Shown here piece by piece: positions 1 through 9,306 of a stretch of DNA of 64,000 nt. The position numbers and the translations under genes were made by a program. The stretch's first letter is position 1. The number at the start of each line of letters is the position of its first letter. The DNA comes from Pseudomonadota bacterium (GTDB taxonomy: Bacteria; Pseudomonadota; Gammaproteobacteria; Burkholderiales; Burkholderiaceae): positions 13,870 through 77,869 of the forward strand of contig JAJXUC010000002.1 in NCBI GenBank assembly GCA_021783435.1. Direction: 5' to 3'. Under the pieces are notes generated by a model. The model was not told where the DNA came from. It saw only the letters and a list, made by a program, of their open reading frames with translations, and searched no databases.

Positions 1-530
1 GCCGTTCCAGGGTCGTTCCCCGGGCTGACTTGCACCGGATCGTCGGCACGATCAGGCCGCTGGCGCGGCGCATGCCAGGAGACCAGGATACGCGAGGGAA
101 TGCCGGCTGCGGCATGCATGGGCCTGAAGACGAAGCGTGTGCCATCGGCGCGACGCACCGGCAGGCTTTGCACCACGCCCTCGACCGTCACCACCTGACC
201 CCACAAGGGCTCGGCCAGCCGATCGGCCAGCAACCCGCTGGCGCGCCAGCCCGTGGTGCCATAGCCCAGGGCTGCGGCCGCGACGAACAGCAGGATCGTT
301 GGCAACCAGCGGTGAAGACCGCCCCGGCGTGATGCGGGAACCTCGCCCGCTGGCTCTCGGCATGCCTGCTGGGTCGCCCGTGCGTTCTGGCGCAGTCGCG
401 CCGCCAGCAAGCCGGATAACGCCACGGTGGCGGCACCAGCCAAAGCACCGTAGAGGTCTTCAGGCCAGAGCCGGGGCTGCTGCATTTGCAGCCAGCAGCC
501 AAACAGCAGACCGAGGGCAAGGGTGGGCAT
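1..530 (-). CDS. comEC: ComEC/Rec2-type DNA uptake channel, N-terminal part (cut by left edge)
   Basis: The minus-strand frame stays open from an ATG at 530 to the left edge, about 176 codons, so the C-terminal channel and metallo-beta-lactamase-like regions lie outside. The visible part has hydrophobic segments at about residues 2-14, 29-45 and 75-92. A soluble stretch follows with VEGVVQSLPVRR and GIPSRILVSW, which fits the DUF4131 region of ComEC. The family forms the inner-membrane channel for single-stranded DNA in natural transformation. A GTG at 542 is an alternative start. The frame is the only one with alternating membrane and soluble composition. Identity is inferred from this N-terminal pattern alone. 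Confidence 0.72.
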   Translation of the reverse strand, partial: MPTLALGLLFGCWLQMQQPRLWPEDLYGALAGAATVALSGLLAARLRQNARATQQACREPAGEVPASRRGGLHRWLPTILLFVAAAALGYGTTGWRASGLLADRLAEPLWGQVVTVEGVVQSLPVRRADGTRFVFRPMHAAAGIPSRILVSWHAPRQRPDRADDPVQVSPGNDPGT

Positions 531-665
531 GATGAGCGACACTTGAATGTCTGCTCATTGTTGCATTTTGTTTCATCAATCTGCGCGAGCCTAGGTCGGG
601 AACGCGCGCCTACGCACGGCGCATGCGCCGGGGCTGGCGTGAAAATCAGCGCCGGCCGGTCGAGC
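531..665. other. Short intergenic region between the Nudix gene and comEC
   Basis: Both flanking genes are on the minus strand. The gap contains a 14-bp perfect palindrome at 617-630 (CGGCGCATGCGCCG) with no T-run after it on either strand, so it does not look like an intrinsic terminator. No gene or convincing promoter is visible. Confidence 0.4.
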
Positions 666-1259
666 TCAGATCCGACCGTCGAGTCGTTGCCAAGGCAGCT
701 CCCAGGCGCCGGACCGAAGCTTGTCCAGCCAGAAGGCGCCGATCACGGTTTTCACGTCGGTGATGCTGCCGTCGCGGACCCAGCCCAGCACCTCGGCGGG
801 CGCAGCCTCGAAAACGTCGAGGAATTCATGCGCGTCGAGTTGCTGGCGGCCGGGGGTGAGGCCGCGCGCAAAAGCCAGGTGAATGGCTTCGTCGGAATAG
901 GAAATGGCGTTGTTGATGCTGCCGATGTAGGCCCATTCGGCGGCGCTGTAGCCAGTCTCCTCGCGCAACTCGCGCTGGGCGCAGGCTTGCCAGCTTTCGC
1001 CGGGGTCGAGCTTGCCGGCCGGAAATTCGATCATCACCCGGCGCATGGGCGTACGCCACTGCCGCTCCATCAGCACACAGCCGTTGTCCAGCAGTGGGAT
1101 GACCATCACCGCACCCGAGTGCCTGATGTACTCGCGCGTGGCCAGGGCACCGTCGGGAAGCCTGACCGTGTCGCGCCGGACATGGAGAAAATGACCGTCG
1201 AAGACCGGCTCGGTCGCGACCAGGGTTTCCCGCAGGTCGGGATGCTCGGCTTGGCTCAT
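666..1259 (-). CDS. Nudix hydrolase, ADP-ribose pyrophosphatase type
   Basis: The 197-residue protein has a complete Nudix box (consensus GX5EX7REUXEEXGU) running from GKLDPGES to RELREETGY at about residues 112-135; the paired glutamates bind the catalytic metal. The upstream YIRHSGAVMVIPLL and WRTPMRRVMIEFPAG resemble NudF-like ADP-ribose or sugar-nucleotide pyrophosphatases, which hydrolyse ADP-ribose to AMP and ribose 5-phosphate. The exact substrate cannot be read from sequence. It lies 24 bp after the DUF2818 gene at the tail of the nuo operon and is probably read through from it. NADH metabolism nearby fits a role in clearing nucleotide breakdown products, but that is inference. Confidence 0.88.
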   Translation of the reverse strand: MSQAEHPDLRETLVATEPVFDGHFLHVRRDTVRLPDGALATREYIRHSGAVMVIPLLDNGCVLMERQWRTPMRRVMIEFPAGKLDPGESWQACAQRELREETGYSAAEWAYIGSINNAISYSDEAIHLAFARGLTPGRQQLDAHEFLDVFEAAPAEVLGWVRDGSITDVKTVIGAFWLDKLRSGAWELPWQRLDGRI

Positions 1260-1283
1260 GGCGGGCTTGCGAGGCTCGCGGAT

Positions 1284-1586
1284 TCAGTCTTCGATGCGAC
1301 GCGAGAGGTAGCGCAGCACATAGCCGGGAAAGGCCAGCACCAGGAACATCGATGCCGAGACGGCATAGAACTCCCACTTCTGCGGGTAGATCTGGCCCAA
1401 CCGCGATTCCAGCGCCAATGAGACACCGCCAACGAGGAAATACATCACGATGACTTCAGCCAGGCGCACGAACCAGCCTTTCGGCTTCTTCAGCGGGAAC
1501 ACAAGAAAAAAACGATTGGAGAAAAACGGCAGGTTGGCGCCGATGAGGGCGAGCACCAAGACCAGCCAGACGGCGGAGGATTGCAT
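1284..1586 (-). CDS. DUF2818 family membrane protein
   Basis: A 100-residue protein with three hydrophobic segments at about residues 5-20, 42-58 and 74-92. It starts MQSSAVWLVLVLALIGANLP and ends in a basic tail. It matches DUF2818, small membrane proteins found after nuoN in Burkholderiales. Its function is not known to me. The start is 30 bp after the nuoN stop on the same strand, so co-transcription with complex I is likely. A role in assembling or stabilising the membrane arm is possible but unproven. Confidence 0.82.
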   Translation of the reverse strand: MQSSAVWLVLVLALIGANLPFFSNRFFLVFPLKKPKGWFVRLAEVIVMYFLVGGVSLALESRLGQIYPQKWEFYAVSASMFLVLAFPGYVLRYLSRRIED

Positions 1587-1616
1587 GTTGAAGTGAATTC
1601 CGTAGGGATACCTGGC

Positions 1617-3077
1617 TCAATGCAGGGTGTTGGCGATGGCTTGATAACACAGGGTCATCAGGCCACCGGGCAGGATGCCGAGTGCCAGCACGGCCAGGCC
1701 GTTCAGGGACATGAGGATCCAGGCCGCGGGTGATGCCTGAACGCGGTGCTCGCGCGTGGGCTGATCGAAATACATGGTCTTGACCATGCGCAGGTAGTAG
1801 TAGGCACCGACCACCGAAAGCACCACGGCCAGCACCACCAACCAGACACGGCCGGTGGCGAGCAGCACGGAGAGCACTTCGAACTTGGCGTAGAACCCGG
1901 CGAAGGGCGGCAGCCCGGCGAGTGAGAACATCAGGAAGGTCATGATGCCGGCAAGCCAGGGATGGGACTTGCCGAGGCCGGCGAAATCGCGAATGTCCTC
2001 GGCTTCGAAACCCTGGTGGGCCATGAACATGATGACACCAAAGGTGCCGAGCGTGGTGAGGACATAGATGACGAGGTAGAACATGGCCGCGCTGTAGGCG
2101 ACCGAAGCGGAGATCCCGTTACCGTTGATCATGCCCGACAGCAGGCCCAGCAGCATGAAACCGATTTGCGCGATGGTGGAGTAAGCCAACATGCGTTTGA
2201 GGTTGGTCTGTGCAATGGCCGCGAAGTTCCCGACGACGATGGAGAGCACCGCCAGCACCACCAGCATTTGCTGCCAGTCCATCGCCAGCGGGAACAAACC
2301 CTCCACCAGCAGCCGGATGGTCATGGCAAACGCGGCCAGCTTGGGCGCAGCGCCGACCAGCAGGACCACTGCGGTCGGTGCCCCCTGATAGACGTCGGGG
2401 ATCCACATGTGGAACGGTGCGGCACCGAGCTTGAAAGCCAGGCCCGAGACGATGAAGACGACGCCCATGACCAGGGCGGCTCGGCTCAATGGCTCGACTG
2501 CAATGGTCTTGAAGACCACGGCCAGGTCAAGCGAGCCGGTGGCGCCGTAAATCATGCTCATGCCGTAGAGCAGGAAGCCGGAAGCCAGCGCGCCGAGCAC
2601 GAAATACTTCATCGCTGCTTCTGTGGCCAGGGCCGAGTCGCGCCGCAAGGCCACCAGCGCATACAACGACAAGGACAACAACTCGAGGCCGAGATAGATG
2701 ATCAGCAGGTTGTTTCCCGAGATCATGATGAACTGGCCGAGCAGCGCGAACAGCGAGAGACTGAACAATTCACCGCCCCACATGCCGCGATCGAGGGCGT
2801 AGCGTCGGGCGTAGATCAGGCTCATGCCGGTGGCCACGGTGGTGAACAGCTTGAGCAGCATGGCCATGGGGTCGACGATGACCATGCGCTGCATGGCGAA
2901 CAGATCGAGGCCGGAGGCGTAGTAGGCACCGCTGGTCAACACCAGAGCCAGCATGGTGAACAGCGTCAGGCCGTAGGCCAGGCGATGATCCGCGTCCTTG
3001 ACGAAGAGGTCGGCCAGCATGATCACGCAGGCCATGACCAGCAGAAAGATCTCGGGATAGATCGCAATCCAGTTCAT
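1617..3077 (-). CDS. nuoN: NADH-quinone oxidoreductase subunit N
   Basis: The 486-residue antiporter-like membrane subunit of complex I is about the usual length and hydrophobic throughout (roughly 14 helices). The key charged residues of the proton path are visible: glutamate in YLGLELLSLSLYALVAL near residue 130 and lysine in AFKLGAAPFHMWIPDVYQG near residue 215. The ATG at 3077 lies 12 bp after the nuoM stop. NuoN is the most quinone-proximal of the three large pumping subunits. It closes the nuo gene set, followed by DUF2818. Confidence 0.97.
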   Translation of the reverse strand: MNWIAIYPEIFLLVMACVIMLADLFVKDADHRLAYGLTLFTMLALVLTSGAYYASGLDLFAMQRMVIVDPMAMLLKLFTTVATGMSLIYARRYALDRGMWGGELFSLSLFALLGQFIMISGNNLLIIYLGLELLSLSLYALVALRRDSALATEAAMKYFVLGALASGFLLYGMSMIYGATGSLDLAVVFKTIAVEPLSRAALVMGVVFIVSGLAFKLGAAPFHMWIPDVYQGAPTAVVLLVGAAPKLAAFAMTIRLLVEGLFPLAMDWQQMLVVLAVLSIVVGNFAAIAQTNLKRMLAYSTIAQIGFMLLGLLSGMINGNGISASVAYSAAMFYLVIYVLTTLGTFGVIMFMAHQGFEAEDIRDFAGLGKSHPWLAGIMTFLMFSLAGLPPFAGFYAKFEVLSVLLATGRVWLVVLAVVLSVVGAYYYLRMVKTMYFDQPTREHRVQASPAAWILMSLNGLAVLALGILPGGLMTLCYQAIANTLH

Positions 3078-3089
3078 GGGTGTAGCGCC

Positions 3090-4574
3090 TTACTGCAGTT
3101 TGGAGGCAGCCACATGCTGCAGGAGTTGGGTGACACTGGCTTGCATCGGGTCGGTGAAGAACTTGGGATACAGGCCAAACCACAGCACGGCGGCAGCGAG
3201 CAAGCCGAGAATGAAAAACTCGCGTGCGCCAATGTCTTTCAGGGCGGCCACATGGTCGTTGGCCACCGGGCCGAAGAACACGCGTTTGACCATCCAGAGG
3301 GTGTAGCCTGCGGCGAGAACCAGAGTGGACGCGGCCAGCAGGCCCAGCCAGAAATTGCTCTTGACCGCGGCGAGAATGACCATCCATTCGCCGACGAAGC
3401 CACTGGTGCCCGGCAAGCCGGCATTGGCCATGGCGAACAGTACGGCAAAGGCTGCGAAATGCGGCATTTTGCCGGTGACACCGCCGTAATCGGCGATGTT
3501 GCGGGTGTGCATGCGGTCGTACAGCACGCCGATGCTCATGAACATGGCACCGGAGACGAAGCCGTGGGAAATCATCTGCACAAGTCCGCCCTGCACGCTG
3601 AGGTCGGAGAAAAGAAAAAACCCGAGGGTGACGAAACCCATGTGCGCAATCGAGGAGTAAGCCACCAACTTCTTCATGTCGGTCTGCACCATGGCGACAA
3701 GGCCGATATAGATGACGGCGATGATGGACAGGGCGATGATGACCGAGGCGAGTTCATGGCTGGCGTCGGGCACGATCGGCAGCACGAAGCGCACGAAGCC
3801 GTATCCGCCGAGCTTGAGCATGATGGCCGCCAGCACGATGGAGCCGCCGGTGGGGGCTTCGACGTGGGCATCGGGCAGCCAGGTGTGGACCGGCCACATC
3901 GGAATCTTCACGGCGAAGGCAAAGAAGAAGGCGATGAAAAGCAGGATTTGCGCCGTGCTCGACAGCGGCACCGTGTACCAGTCGAGGATGTTGAAACTGC
4001 CGCCGGACTGGAAGTAGAGGTAGATGAGCGCCACCAGCATCAGCAACGAACCGAGTAGCGTGTAGAGGAAGAATTTGAACGCCGCATACACCCGGCGCGG
4101 CCCCCCCCAGATGCCGATGATGAGGTACATCGGAATCAGGGTTGCTTCAAAAAACACATAGAAGAGGATGCCGTCGAGCGCGCAGAACACCCCGATCATC
4201 AACCCCGAGAGAATGAGAAAAGACGCCATGTACAGGCCGACGCGCTCGGTGATGATCTGCCAGCCGGCGATCACCGTGATGAAGGTGATGAAGGCGGTGA
4301 GCGGAATGAACCACAGCGAGATGCCGTCGATGCCGAGGTGGTAGTGGATGTTGAACGGCTCGATCCAGGGCGCGCGCTCGACGAACTGCATGCTGGCGGA
4401 TGTGGTATCGAAACCGGTGATCAGCGGAACGGTGACGAGCAGACTGACCAGGGCGCCGACCAGCGCCAGCCAGCGCATGGCCGGAGCGTTGGTGTCGCGC
4501 CCGAGCAGCAGGATGAGGATGCCGAAGGCGATGGGCGTCCAGATGGACAGGCTCAGCAAGGGGAGCGATTGCAT
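3090..4574 (-). CDS. nuoM: NADH-quinone oxidoreductase subunit M
   Basis: A 494-residue polytopic membrane protein of the Mrp antiporter-like group. Visible hallmarks are a glutamate in FFEATLIPMYLIIGIWGG near residue 145 and lysine in FAVKIPMWPVHTWLPDAH near residue 235, both expected in the proton channel. HLGIDGISLWFIPLTAF is a typical N-terminal helix. It sits between nuoL and nuoN in the standard order. The start ATG at 4574 lacks a strong Shine-Dalgarno, so translation may be partly coupled to nuoL 34 bp upstream. Confidence 0.97.
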   Translation of the reverse strand: MQSLPLLSLSIWTPIAFGILILLLGRDTNAPAMRWLALVGALVSLLVTVPLITGFDTTSASMQFVERAPWIEPFNIHYHLGIDGISLWFIPLTAFITFITVIAGWQIITERVGLYMASFLILSGLMIGVFCALDGILFYVFFEATLIPMYLIIGIWGGPRRVYAAFKFFLYTLLGSLLMLVALIYLYFQSGGSFNILDWYTVPLSSTAQILLFIAFFFAFAVKIPMWPVHTWLPDAHVEAPTGGSIVLAAIMLKLGGYGFVRFVLPIVPDASHELASVIIALSIIAVIYIGLVAMVQTDMKKLVAYSSIAHMGFVTLGFFLFSDLSVQGGLVQMISHGFVSGAMFMSIGVLYDRMHTRNIADYGGVTGKMPHFAAFAVLFAMANAGLPGTSGFVGEWMVILAAVKSNFWLGLLAASTLVLAAGYTLWMVKRVFFGPVANDHVAALKDIGAREFFILGLLAAAVLWFGLYPKFFTDPMQASVTQLLQHVAASKLQ

Positions 4575-4608
4575 AGGTTGGGAACGTTAGCCGCAGGCCT
4601 TGTTGGAT

Positions 4609-6636
4609 TTATCGGATGAACCAACCGGACAGCAGCTTGCCCGGAACATAGAGCCACATGAACACCACCACGCCGCCGATCATGGCCAGGGCGTAGTAGT
4701 AGATGAAGCCGGTTTGCAGTTGGCGAATCAAGCCCGCGGCGACGCCGACCACGCGCGCCGTGCCGTTGACCAGCAGGCCGTCGATCAGGCCTGCATCGGC
4801 ACCCCTCCACAAACCCTTGCCCACCAGGCGCGTGCCCGCGGCGATGATGTTCTCGTTGATCCAGTCCATGTAGTACTTGTGATCCAGCAAGACGTAGACC
4901 GGCTTGAACAGGCGCTCCACCGCAGCGGGAAAGGCCAGGTTCACCATATAGCCGTAATAGGCCACCGCAACACCAGCCACAGCCAGCCAGAGCGGCAAGG
5001 CGGTGAAAGCATGCATGGCCATCTGGAAGGAGCCGTGGAAATGCTCGGCCAGATCGGCCATGGCCGGGTGTGCCGCGGCATTGACGCTGATGGCCCCGTT
5101 GAAGAATCCGCCGAAGAGCAGCGGCTGGATCGTGAAGTAGCCGATCACGGCCGATGGAATGGCCAGCAGGATGAGGGGCAAGGTCACCACCCAGGGCGAC
5201 TCGTGCGGCTCCAGGGGTCCGTGGTGATGGTCGTGGGCGTCATCGGCATGGTCGTCGTGCGCCGGCAGATCGCGGAAACGCTCCTTGCCGTGGAAGACCA
5301 GGAAATAGAGCCGGAAGCTGTACAGCGCGGTGACGAAGACACTGGCGGTGACGGCGAACGTGGCGAAACCCGAGCCCGCAAGGTTGCTGGCGCCTACCGC
5401 GTCGATGATGCTGTCCTTGGAATAAAAACCCGAGAAGAACGGCGTGCCGATCAAGGCCAGTGTTCCGATCAGGAAGGTGATCCAGGTGATCGGCATGTAT
5501 TTGCGCAGGCCGCCCATGTGGCGGATGTCCTGGTCATGGTGCATGCCGATGATGACCGAACCCGCAGCGAGGAACAGCAGCGCCTTGAAGAACGCATGGG
5601 TCATGAGGTGGAAGATGGCGACGGAGTAGGCCGAAGCGCCCAGCGCCACCGTCATGTAGCCGAGTTGGGACAGTGTGGAATAGGCAACGACACGCTTGAT
5701 GTCGTTCTGAATGACGCCGAGAAAGCCCATGAACAAGGCCGTGATGCTGCCGATGACCATGATGAAGGACAGCGCGGTGTTCGACAGCTCGAACAGCGGC
5801 GACATGCGCGCCACCATGAAGATGCCGGCCGTCACCATCGTGGCGGCGTGGATCAGCGCGGAGATGGGCGTCGGGCCTTCCATCGAATCGGGCAGCCAGA
5901 CATGCAACGGGAACTGCGCGCTCTTGCCCATGGCGCCGATGAACAGGCTGATGCAGATCACGGTCGTCAGCATCCAGTCAGTCCCGGGCAGGTGCAAGGC
6001 GACCAACCCGGGGGCCTTGGCAAAGATGGCGGTGTAGTTCAGGCTGCCGGTGTAGGCCAGGGCGAGGCCGATGCCGAGGATGAAGCCGAAGTCGCCGACA
6101 CGGTTGACGATGAAGGCCTTCATGTTGGCGAAAACGGCCGTGGGCTTGGTGTACCAGAAGCCGATCAACAGATAGGACACCAGACCGACCGCTTCCCAGC
6201 CGAAGAAAAGCTGGAGCATGTTGTTGCTCATCACCAGCATCAGCATGCTGAAGGTGAACAGGCTGATGTAGGCGAAGAAGCGCTGGTAGCCGGGATCGTC
6301 CGACATATAGCCGATGGTGTAGATGTGCACGCACATCGAGACGAAGGTGACCACCACCATCATGAGGGCCGACAGGCTGTCGATGAGGAAGCCGACGTCC
6401 ATCTTCAGGCCGCCGACCTGCATCCAGGTGTAGACCGTGCCGTTGTAGTGAGCCCCACCCACCACCTGCATCAGCACCCAGGCCGACAAGGCGAAAGAGA
6501 GGGCAACGCTGGCGGTGGTGACGCTGTGACTGCCGACGCGGCCGATGGCCTTGCCGAACAGGCCGGCGATGATGGCGCCCACCAGCGGCGCCAGCGCGAT
6601 GACCAGCAGGATGTTGGGATTGATCGTCTCAGCCAT
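4609..6636 (-). CDS. nuoL: NADH-quinone oxidoreductase subunit L
   Basis: The 675-residue distal pumping subunit of complex I. The start is taken at MAETINPNILL (ATG 6636), 4 bp after the nuoK stop; the frame stays open upstream, but that part reads through nuoK. Expected channel residues are in WEAVGLVSYLLIGFW (glutamate) and MGKSAQFPLHVWLPDS (lysine). The C-terminal part carries the long lateral helix region and a final helix. A His/Asp-rich insertion lies around residues 455-480 (about 5205-5270), in a loop between membrane segments; see findings. Confidence 0.97.
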   Translation of the reverse strand: MAETINPNILLVIALAPLVGAIIAGLFGKAIGRVGSHSVTTASVALSFALSAWVLMQVVGGAHYNGTVYTWMQVGGLKMDVGFLIDSLSALMMVVVTFVSMCVHIYTIGYMSDDPGYQRFFAYISLFTFSMLMLVMSNNMLQLFFGWEAVGLVSYLLIGFWYTKPTAVFANMKAFIVNRVGDFGFILGIGLALAYTGSLNYTAIFAKAPGLVALHLPGTDWMLTTVICISLFIGAMGKSAQFPLHVWLPDSMEGPTPISALIHAATMVTAGIFMVARMSPLFELSNTALSFIMVIGSITALFMGFLGVIQNDIKRVVAYSTLSQLGYMTVALGASAYSVAIFHLMTHAFFKALLFLAAGSVIIGMHHDQDIRHMGGLRKYMPITWITFLIGTLALIGTPFFSGFYSKDSIIDAVGASNLAGSGFATFAVTASVFVTALYSFRLYFLVFHGKERFRDLPAHDDHADDAHDHHHGPLEPHESPWVVTLPLILLAIPSAVIGYFTIQPLLFGGFFNGAISVNAAAHPAMADLAEHFHGSFQMAMHAFTALPLWLAVAGVAVAYYGYMVNLAFPAAVERLFKPVYVLLDHKYYMDWINENIIAAGTRLVGKGLWRGADAGLIDGLLVNGTARVVGVAAGLIRQLQTGFIYYYALAMIGGVVVFMWLYVPGKLLSGWFIR

Positions 6637-6640
6637 GCCT

Positions 6641-6955
6641 TTAGCCCTTGAGGTGGTCGAGTTCGTCCACGTTGATCGTGGACAGGTTGCGGAACAGCAC
6701 CACCAGGATGGCCAGGCCGATGGCCGACTCGGCCGCGGCCACAGTGAGAATGAAAAACACGAACACCTGGCCGTCCATGCTCTGCAGGTCATGCGAGAAG
6801 GCAATGAAGTTGAGGTTCACCGCCAGCAGCATCAGTTCGATGGCCATCAGAATCACGATGAGGTTGCGCCGGTTGAGAAAAATCCCAACCACCGAGATGG
6901 CGAACAGGATGGCGCCGAGCACCAGGTAATGCGCGAGACTGAGCGATCCCAACAT
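6641..6955 (-). CDS. nuoK: NADH-quinone oxidoreductase subunit K
   Basis: A 104-residue, three-helix membrane subunit of complex I with the conserved helix-2 glutamate in [14 protein letters not shown] and the conserved third helix [17 protein letters not shown]. The length is close to the usual 100-102 residues. It begins 3 bp after the nuoJ stop and ends 4 bp before nuoL, a tight packing that suggests translational coupling. Confidence 0.96.
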   Translation of the reverse strand: MLGSLSLAHYLVLGAILFAISVVGIFLNRRNLIVILMAIELMLLAVNLNFIAFSHDLQSMDGQVFVFFILTVAAAESAIGLAILVVLFRNLSTINVDELDHLKG

Positions 6956-6958
6956 GGC

Positions 6959-7594
6959 TTACTCCTTGCCTTCGGCTTTCATCTGCACCAGACGCACGCG
7001 ATCCTGGCGCCGCACCTTGAGTTGTTCGGACACCTGCATCGCCTTGGTGTCCTTGCGACGGCGCAGGGTCAGGGAAATGGCGGCGATGATGGCCACCAGC
7101 AGGATGACCGCTGCGATTTCCAGCGGATAAAGGTAATGGGTGTACAACACCAGGCCCAGGGCATTGGTGTTGGGCAACTGCGCCAGCGCATGCGCAACCG
7201 GCGTGGAAGGCTGACCGCCGATCTGTGCAGCAGCGGTCTGCCCGCCGATCTGAAAGGCCTGCATCAGCACCGCGGCCATTTCCAGCACGATGAACACACC
7301 CACCAGGGCGGCAACCGGGAAGTACCGCCAAAAACCCTGCCGCAAGCGGTCGATATTGATGTCGAGCATCATCACGACGAACAGGAACAGCACCATCACG
7401 GCGCCGACATACACCAGCACCAGCACGATGGCGAGGAACTCGGCCCGCAGCAGCATCCAGATGGTGGCTGCCTGGAAGAACGCGAGCACGAGATACAGCG
7501 CCGAGTGCACAGGGTTGCGCGCGGTGATCACGCGGAAGGCGGCGAACAGCAGCACGGCGGAAAAGATGTAGAACAGTGCGGTTTGGATGGTCAT
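6959..7594 (-). CDS. nuoJ: NADH-quinone oxidoreductase subunit J
   Basis: A 211-residue membrane subunit of complex I. The start MTIQTALFYIFSAVLLFAAF matches the family N-terminus; the frame is open for 39 more codons upstream, but that part is proline-rich and not conserved-looking. There are five hydrophobic helices, with ARNPVHSALYLVLAFF typical of NuoJ. A short duplicated IGGQ element lies in a loop near residue 110, and the C-terminal tail is basic. The ATG lacks a Shine-Dalgarno and is preceded by a 7-bp stem-loop, unusual in this otherwise tight operon. Confidence 0.95.
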   Translation of the reverse strand: MTIQTALFYIFSAVLLFAAFRVITARNPVHSALYLVLAFFQAATIWMLLRAEFLAIVLVLVYVGAVMVLFLFVVMMLDINIDRLRQGFWRYFPVAALVGVFIVLEMAAVLMQAFQIGGQTAAAQIGGQPSTPVAHALAQLPNTNALGLVLYTHYLYPLEIAAVILLVAIIAAISLTLRRRKDTKAMQVSEQLKVRRQDRVRLVQMKAEGKE

Positions 7595-7597
7595 GGT

Positions 7598-7631
7598 GTG
7601 GGACGGCAGCAGCGTCGGCGCGTTGTCCCAC
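7598..7631 (-). other. Stem-loop abutting the nuoJ start in the 144-bp nuoI-nuoJ gap
   Basis: On the transcribed strand GTGGGAC (7631-7625) can pair with GTCCCAC (7604-7598), leaving a loop of about 20 nt. The lower arm ends 3 nt before the nuoJ ATG. The gap is by far the widest among the nuo genes. No gene is seen in it, and it has no T-run, so it is not a terminator. It may influence nuoJ initiation or mRNA processing. Confidence 0.4.
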
Positions 7632-7738
7632 CGTCCTGCCGCCTGGGGCTGCAGGCTGCCTCCGGATCCTGGAGCGGGTGGTGGAGCAACGAAACACCGG
7701 TCAGGAAACACGCGAGGTGTTCACAGCCGGCAAGGCCT

Positions 7739-8227
7739 TCAGCGGTATTTGGCGTCGGCCTCCTTGTTGGGCGCGATTTCGTGTTCGTAGCGGTCGCCGA
7801 CAGCCAGCAGCATGTCCTTGGTGAAATACAGATCACCGCGCTGCTCGCCGTGGTACTCGAAGATATGGGTTTCGACAATCGAATCGACCGGGCAGCTTTC
7901 TTCGCAGAAACCGCAGAAGATGCATTTGGTCAGGTCGATGTCGTAGCGTGTGGTGCGACGGGTACCGTCCTCGCGTTGCTCGCTCTCGATCGTGATCGCC
8001 AGCGCCGGGCATACCGCTTCGCAGAGCTTGCAGGCAATGCAGCGCTCCTCGCCGTTGGGGTAGCGACGCAAAGCGTGCAGACCGCGAAAACGCGGCGACA
8101 TGGGCGTCTTTTCTTCCGGATACTGCACCGTGATCTTGCGATGAAACGCGTGCTTGCCGGTCAGGGCCAGGCCCTTGAAGAGCTCAACCAGAAAAAAACT
8201 GTTGAAGGTGTCGCGAACTGCGGCCAT
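7739..8227 (-). CDS. nuoI: NADH-quinone oxidoreductase subunit I (two 4Fe-4S clusters)
   Basis: The 162-residue ferredoxin-like subunit carries clusters N6a and N6b: [12 protein letters not shown] and [12 protein letters not shown] near residues 60-71 and 99-110. They relay electrons from NuoG to NuoB. The start [20 protein letters not shown] gives the amphipathic N-terminal helix expected of the family. It begins 14 bp after the nuoH stop, and a 144-bp gap follows before nuoJ. Confidence 0.97.
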   Translation of the reverse strand: MAAVRDTFNSFFLVELFKGLALTGKHAFHRKITVQYPEEKTPMSPRFRGLHALRRYPNGEERCIACKLCEAVCPALAITIESEQREDGTRRTTRYDIDLTKCIFCGFCEESCPVDSIVETHIFEYHGEQRGDLYFTKDMLLAVGDRYEHEIAPNKEADAKYR

Positions 8228-8241
8228 GTTTGTATTCCGGT

Positions 8242-9303
8242 TCAGTTCCAGATCGACCAGGTGGTCTGCATCCAGGCGCCGATCAGCACCAGCCAGACGA
8301 GTGTGACGGGAATGAAGATTTTCCAACCCAGGCGCATGATCTGGTCGTAACGATAACGCGGGAAGGTGGCGCGCACCCAGATGAAGATGGAGACCACCAG
8401 GAAGCCCTTGATGCCCAGCCAGATCCAGCCCGGAATGAAGCCGAGGAACGACACCGGTGCATCCCAGCCACCCAAGAACATGATCACGGCGAGGAAGGAC
8501 ACCAGGATCATGTTGGCGTATTCGGCCAGGAAAAACAGCGCGAACGACATGCCGGAATATTCCACCATGTGGCCGGCGACGATTTCTGATTCACCCTCGA
8601 CGACGTCGAAGGGATGGCGGTTGGTCTCGGCGATGCCGGAAATGAGATACACCACGAAGATGGGCAGCAGCGGCAGCCAGTTCCAGGACAGGAAGTTGAG
8701 CCCCATGCTGGCGAACTGGCCTTTCATCTGGCCCATGACGATTTGCGTCAGATTCAGGCTGCCGGAAACCATCAGCACGACCACCAGGCAAAAGCCCATG
8801 GCGATTTCGTAGCTCACCATCTGCGCCGAGGCACGCATCGCCCCGAGGAAAGCGTACTTCGAGTTGGACGCCCAGCCCGCAATGATGATGCCGTAGACCT
8901 CGAGCGAGGTGATGGCCAGCAGCAGCAGCAGTCCGGCGTTCACATTGGCCAGCGCCACATCGGGCCCGAAGGGCATGACCGACCACGCGGCGAGCGCCGG
9001 CATGATGGTCATGATGGGCCCGAGGATGAACAGGAACTGGCTGGCCTGTGTCGGGACGATGATTTCCTTGAAGATGAATTTCAGGCCGTCGGCGATGGGT
9101 TGCAGCAGGCCGAAGGGACCGACCCGGTTGGGGCCGATGCGCACCTGAATCCAGCCGATGAGTTTGCGCTCCCACAGCGTGAGGTAGGCGACGGCGATGA
9201 ACAGCGGCAAGACGATGGCGACGATCTTGATGATGTTCCAAACGACCGGCCAAGCGACCGGGCCGAGCAGGTTCAAACCACCGGAATTGAAGGTGTCGAG
9301 CAT
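8242..9303 (-). CDS. nuoH: NADH-quinone oxidoreductase subunit H
   Basis: The 353-residue membrane subunit forms the quinone chamber with NuoB and NuoD. Visible family motifs include [20 protein letters not shown] and the acidic cytoplasmic loop [20 protein letters not shown]. About eight to nine helices are evident, and length is normal. It starts 3 bp after the nuoG stop and precedes nuoI, the standard order. Confidence 0.97.
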   Translation of the reverse strand: MLDTFNSGGLNLLGPVAWPVVWNIIKIVAIVLPLFIAVAYLTLWERKLIGWIQVRIGPNRVGPFGLLQPIADGLKFIFKEIIVPTQASQFLFILGPIMTIMPALAAWSVMPFGPDVALANVNAGLLLLLAITSLEVYGIIIAGWASNSKYAFLGAMRASAQMVSYEIAMGFCLVVVLMVSGSLNLTQIVMGQMKGQFASMGLNFLSWNWLPLLPIFVVYLISGIAETNRHPFDVVEGESEIVAGHMVEYSGMSFALFFLAEYANMILVSFLAVIMFLGGWDAPVSFLGFIPGWIWLGIKGFLVVSIFIWVRATFPRYRYDQIMRLGWKIFIPVTLVWLVLIGAWMQTTWSIWN

Positions 9304-9306
9304 GGG

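Noticed and set aside
617..630. 14-bp palindrome as terminator of the Nudix gene
   Set aside because: No T-run on either strand and the arms are GC-rich, as expected often by chance here.
1962..4058. Long plus-strand open frame of 698 codons opposite nuoN and nuoM
   Set aside because: It is antisense to two well-conserved genes, is rich in His, Gln and Asp without any fold-like pattern, and comes from GC-rich codon bias.
4600..6651. Plus-strand open frame of 683 codons opposite nuoL
   Set aside because: Same artefact of high-GC third positions; no motif, no ribosome site, low-complexity composition.
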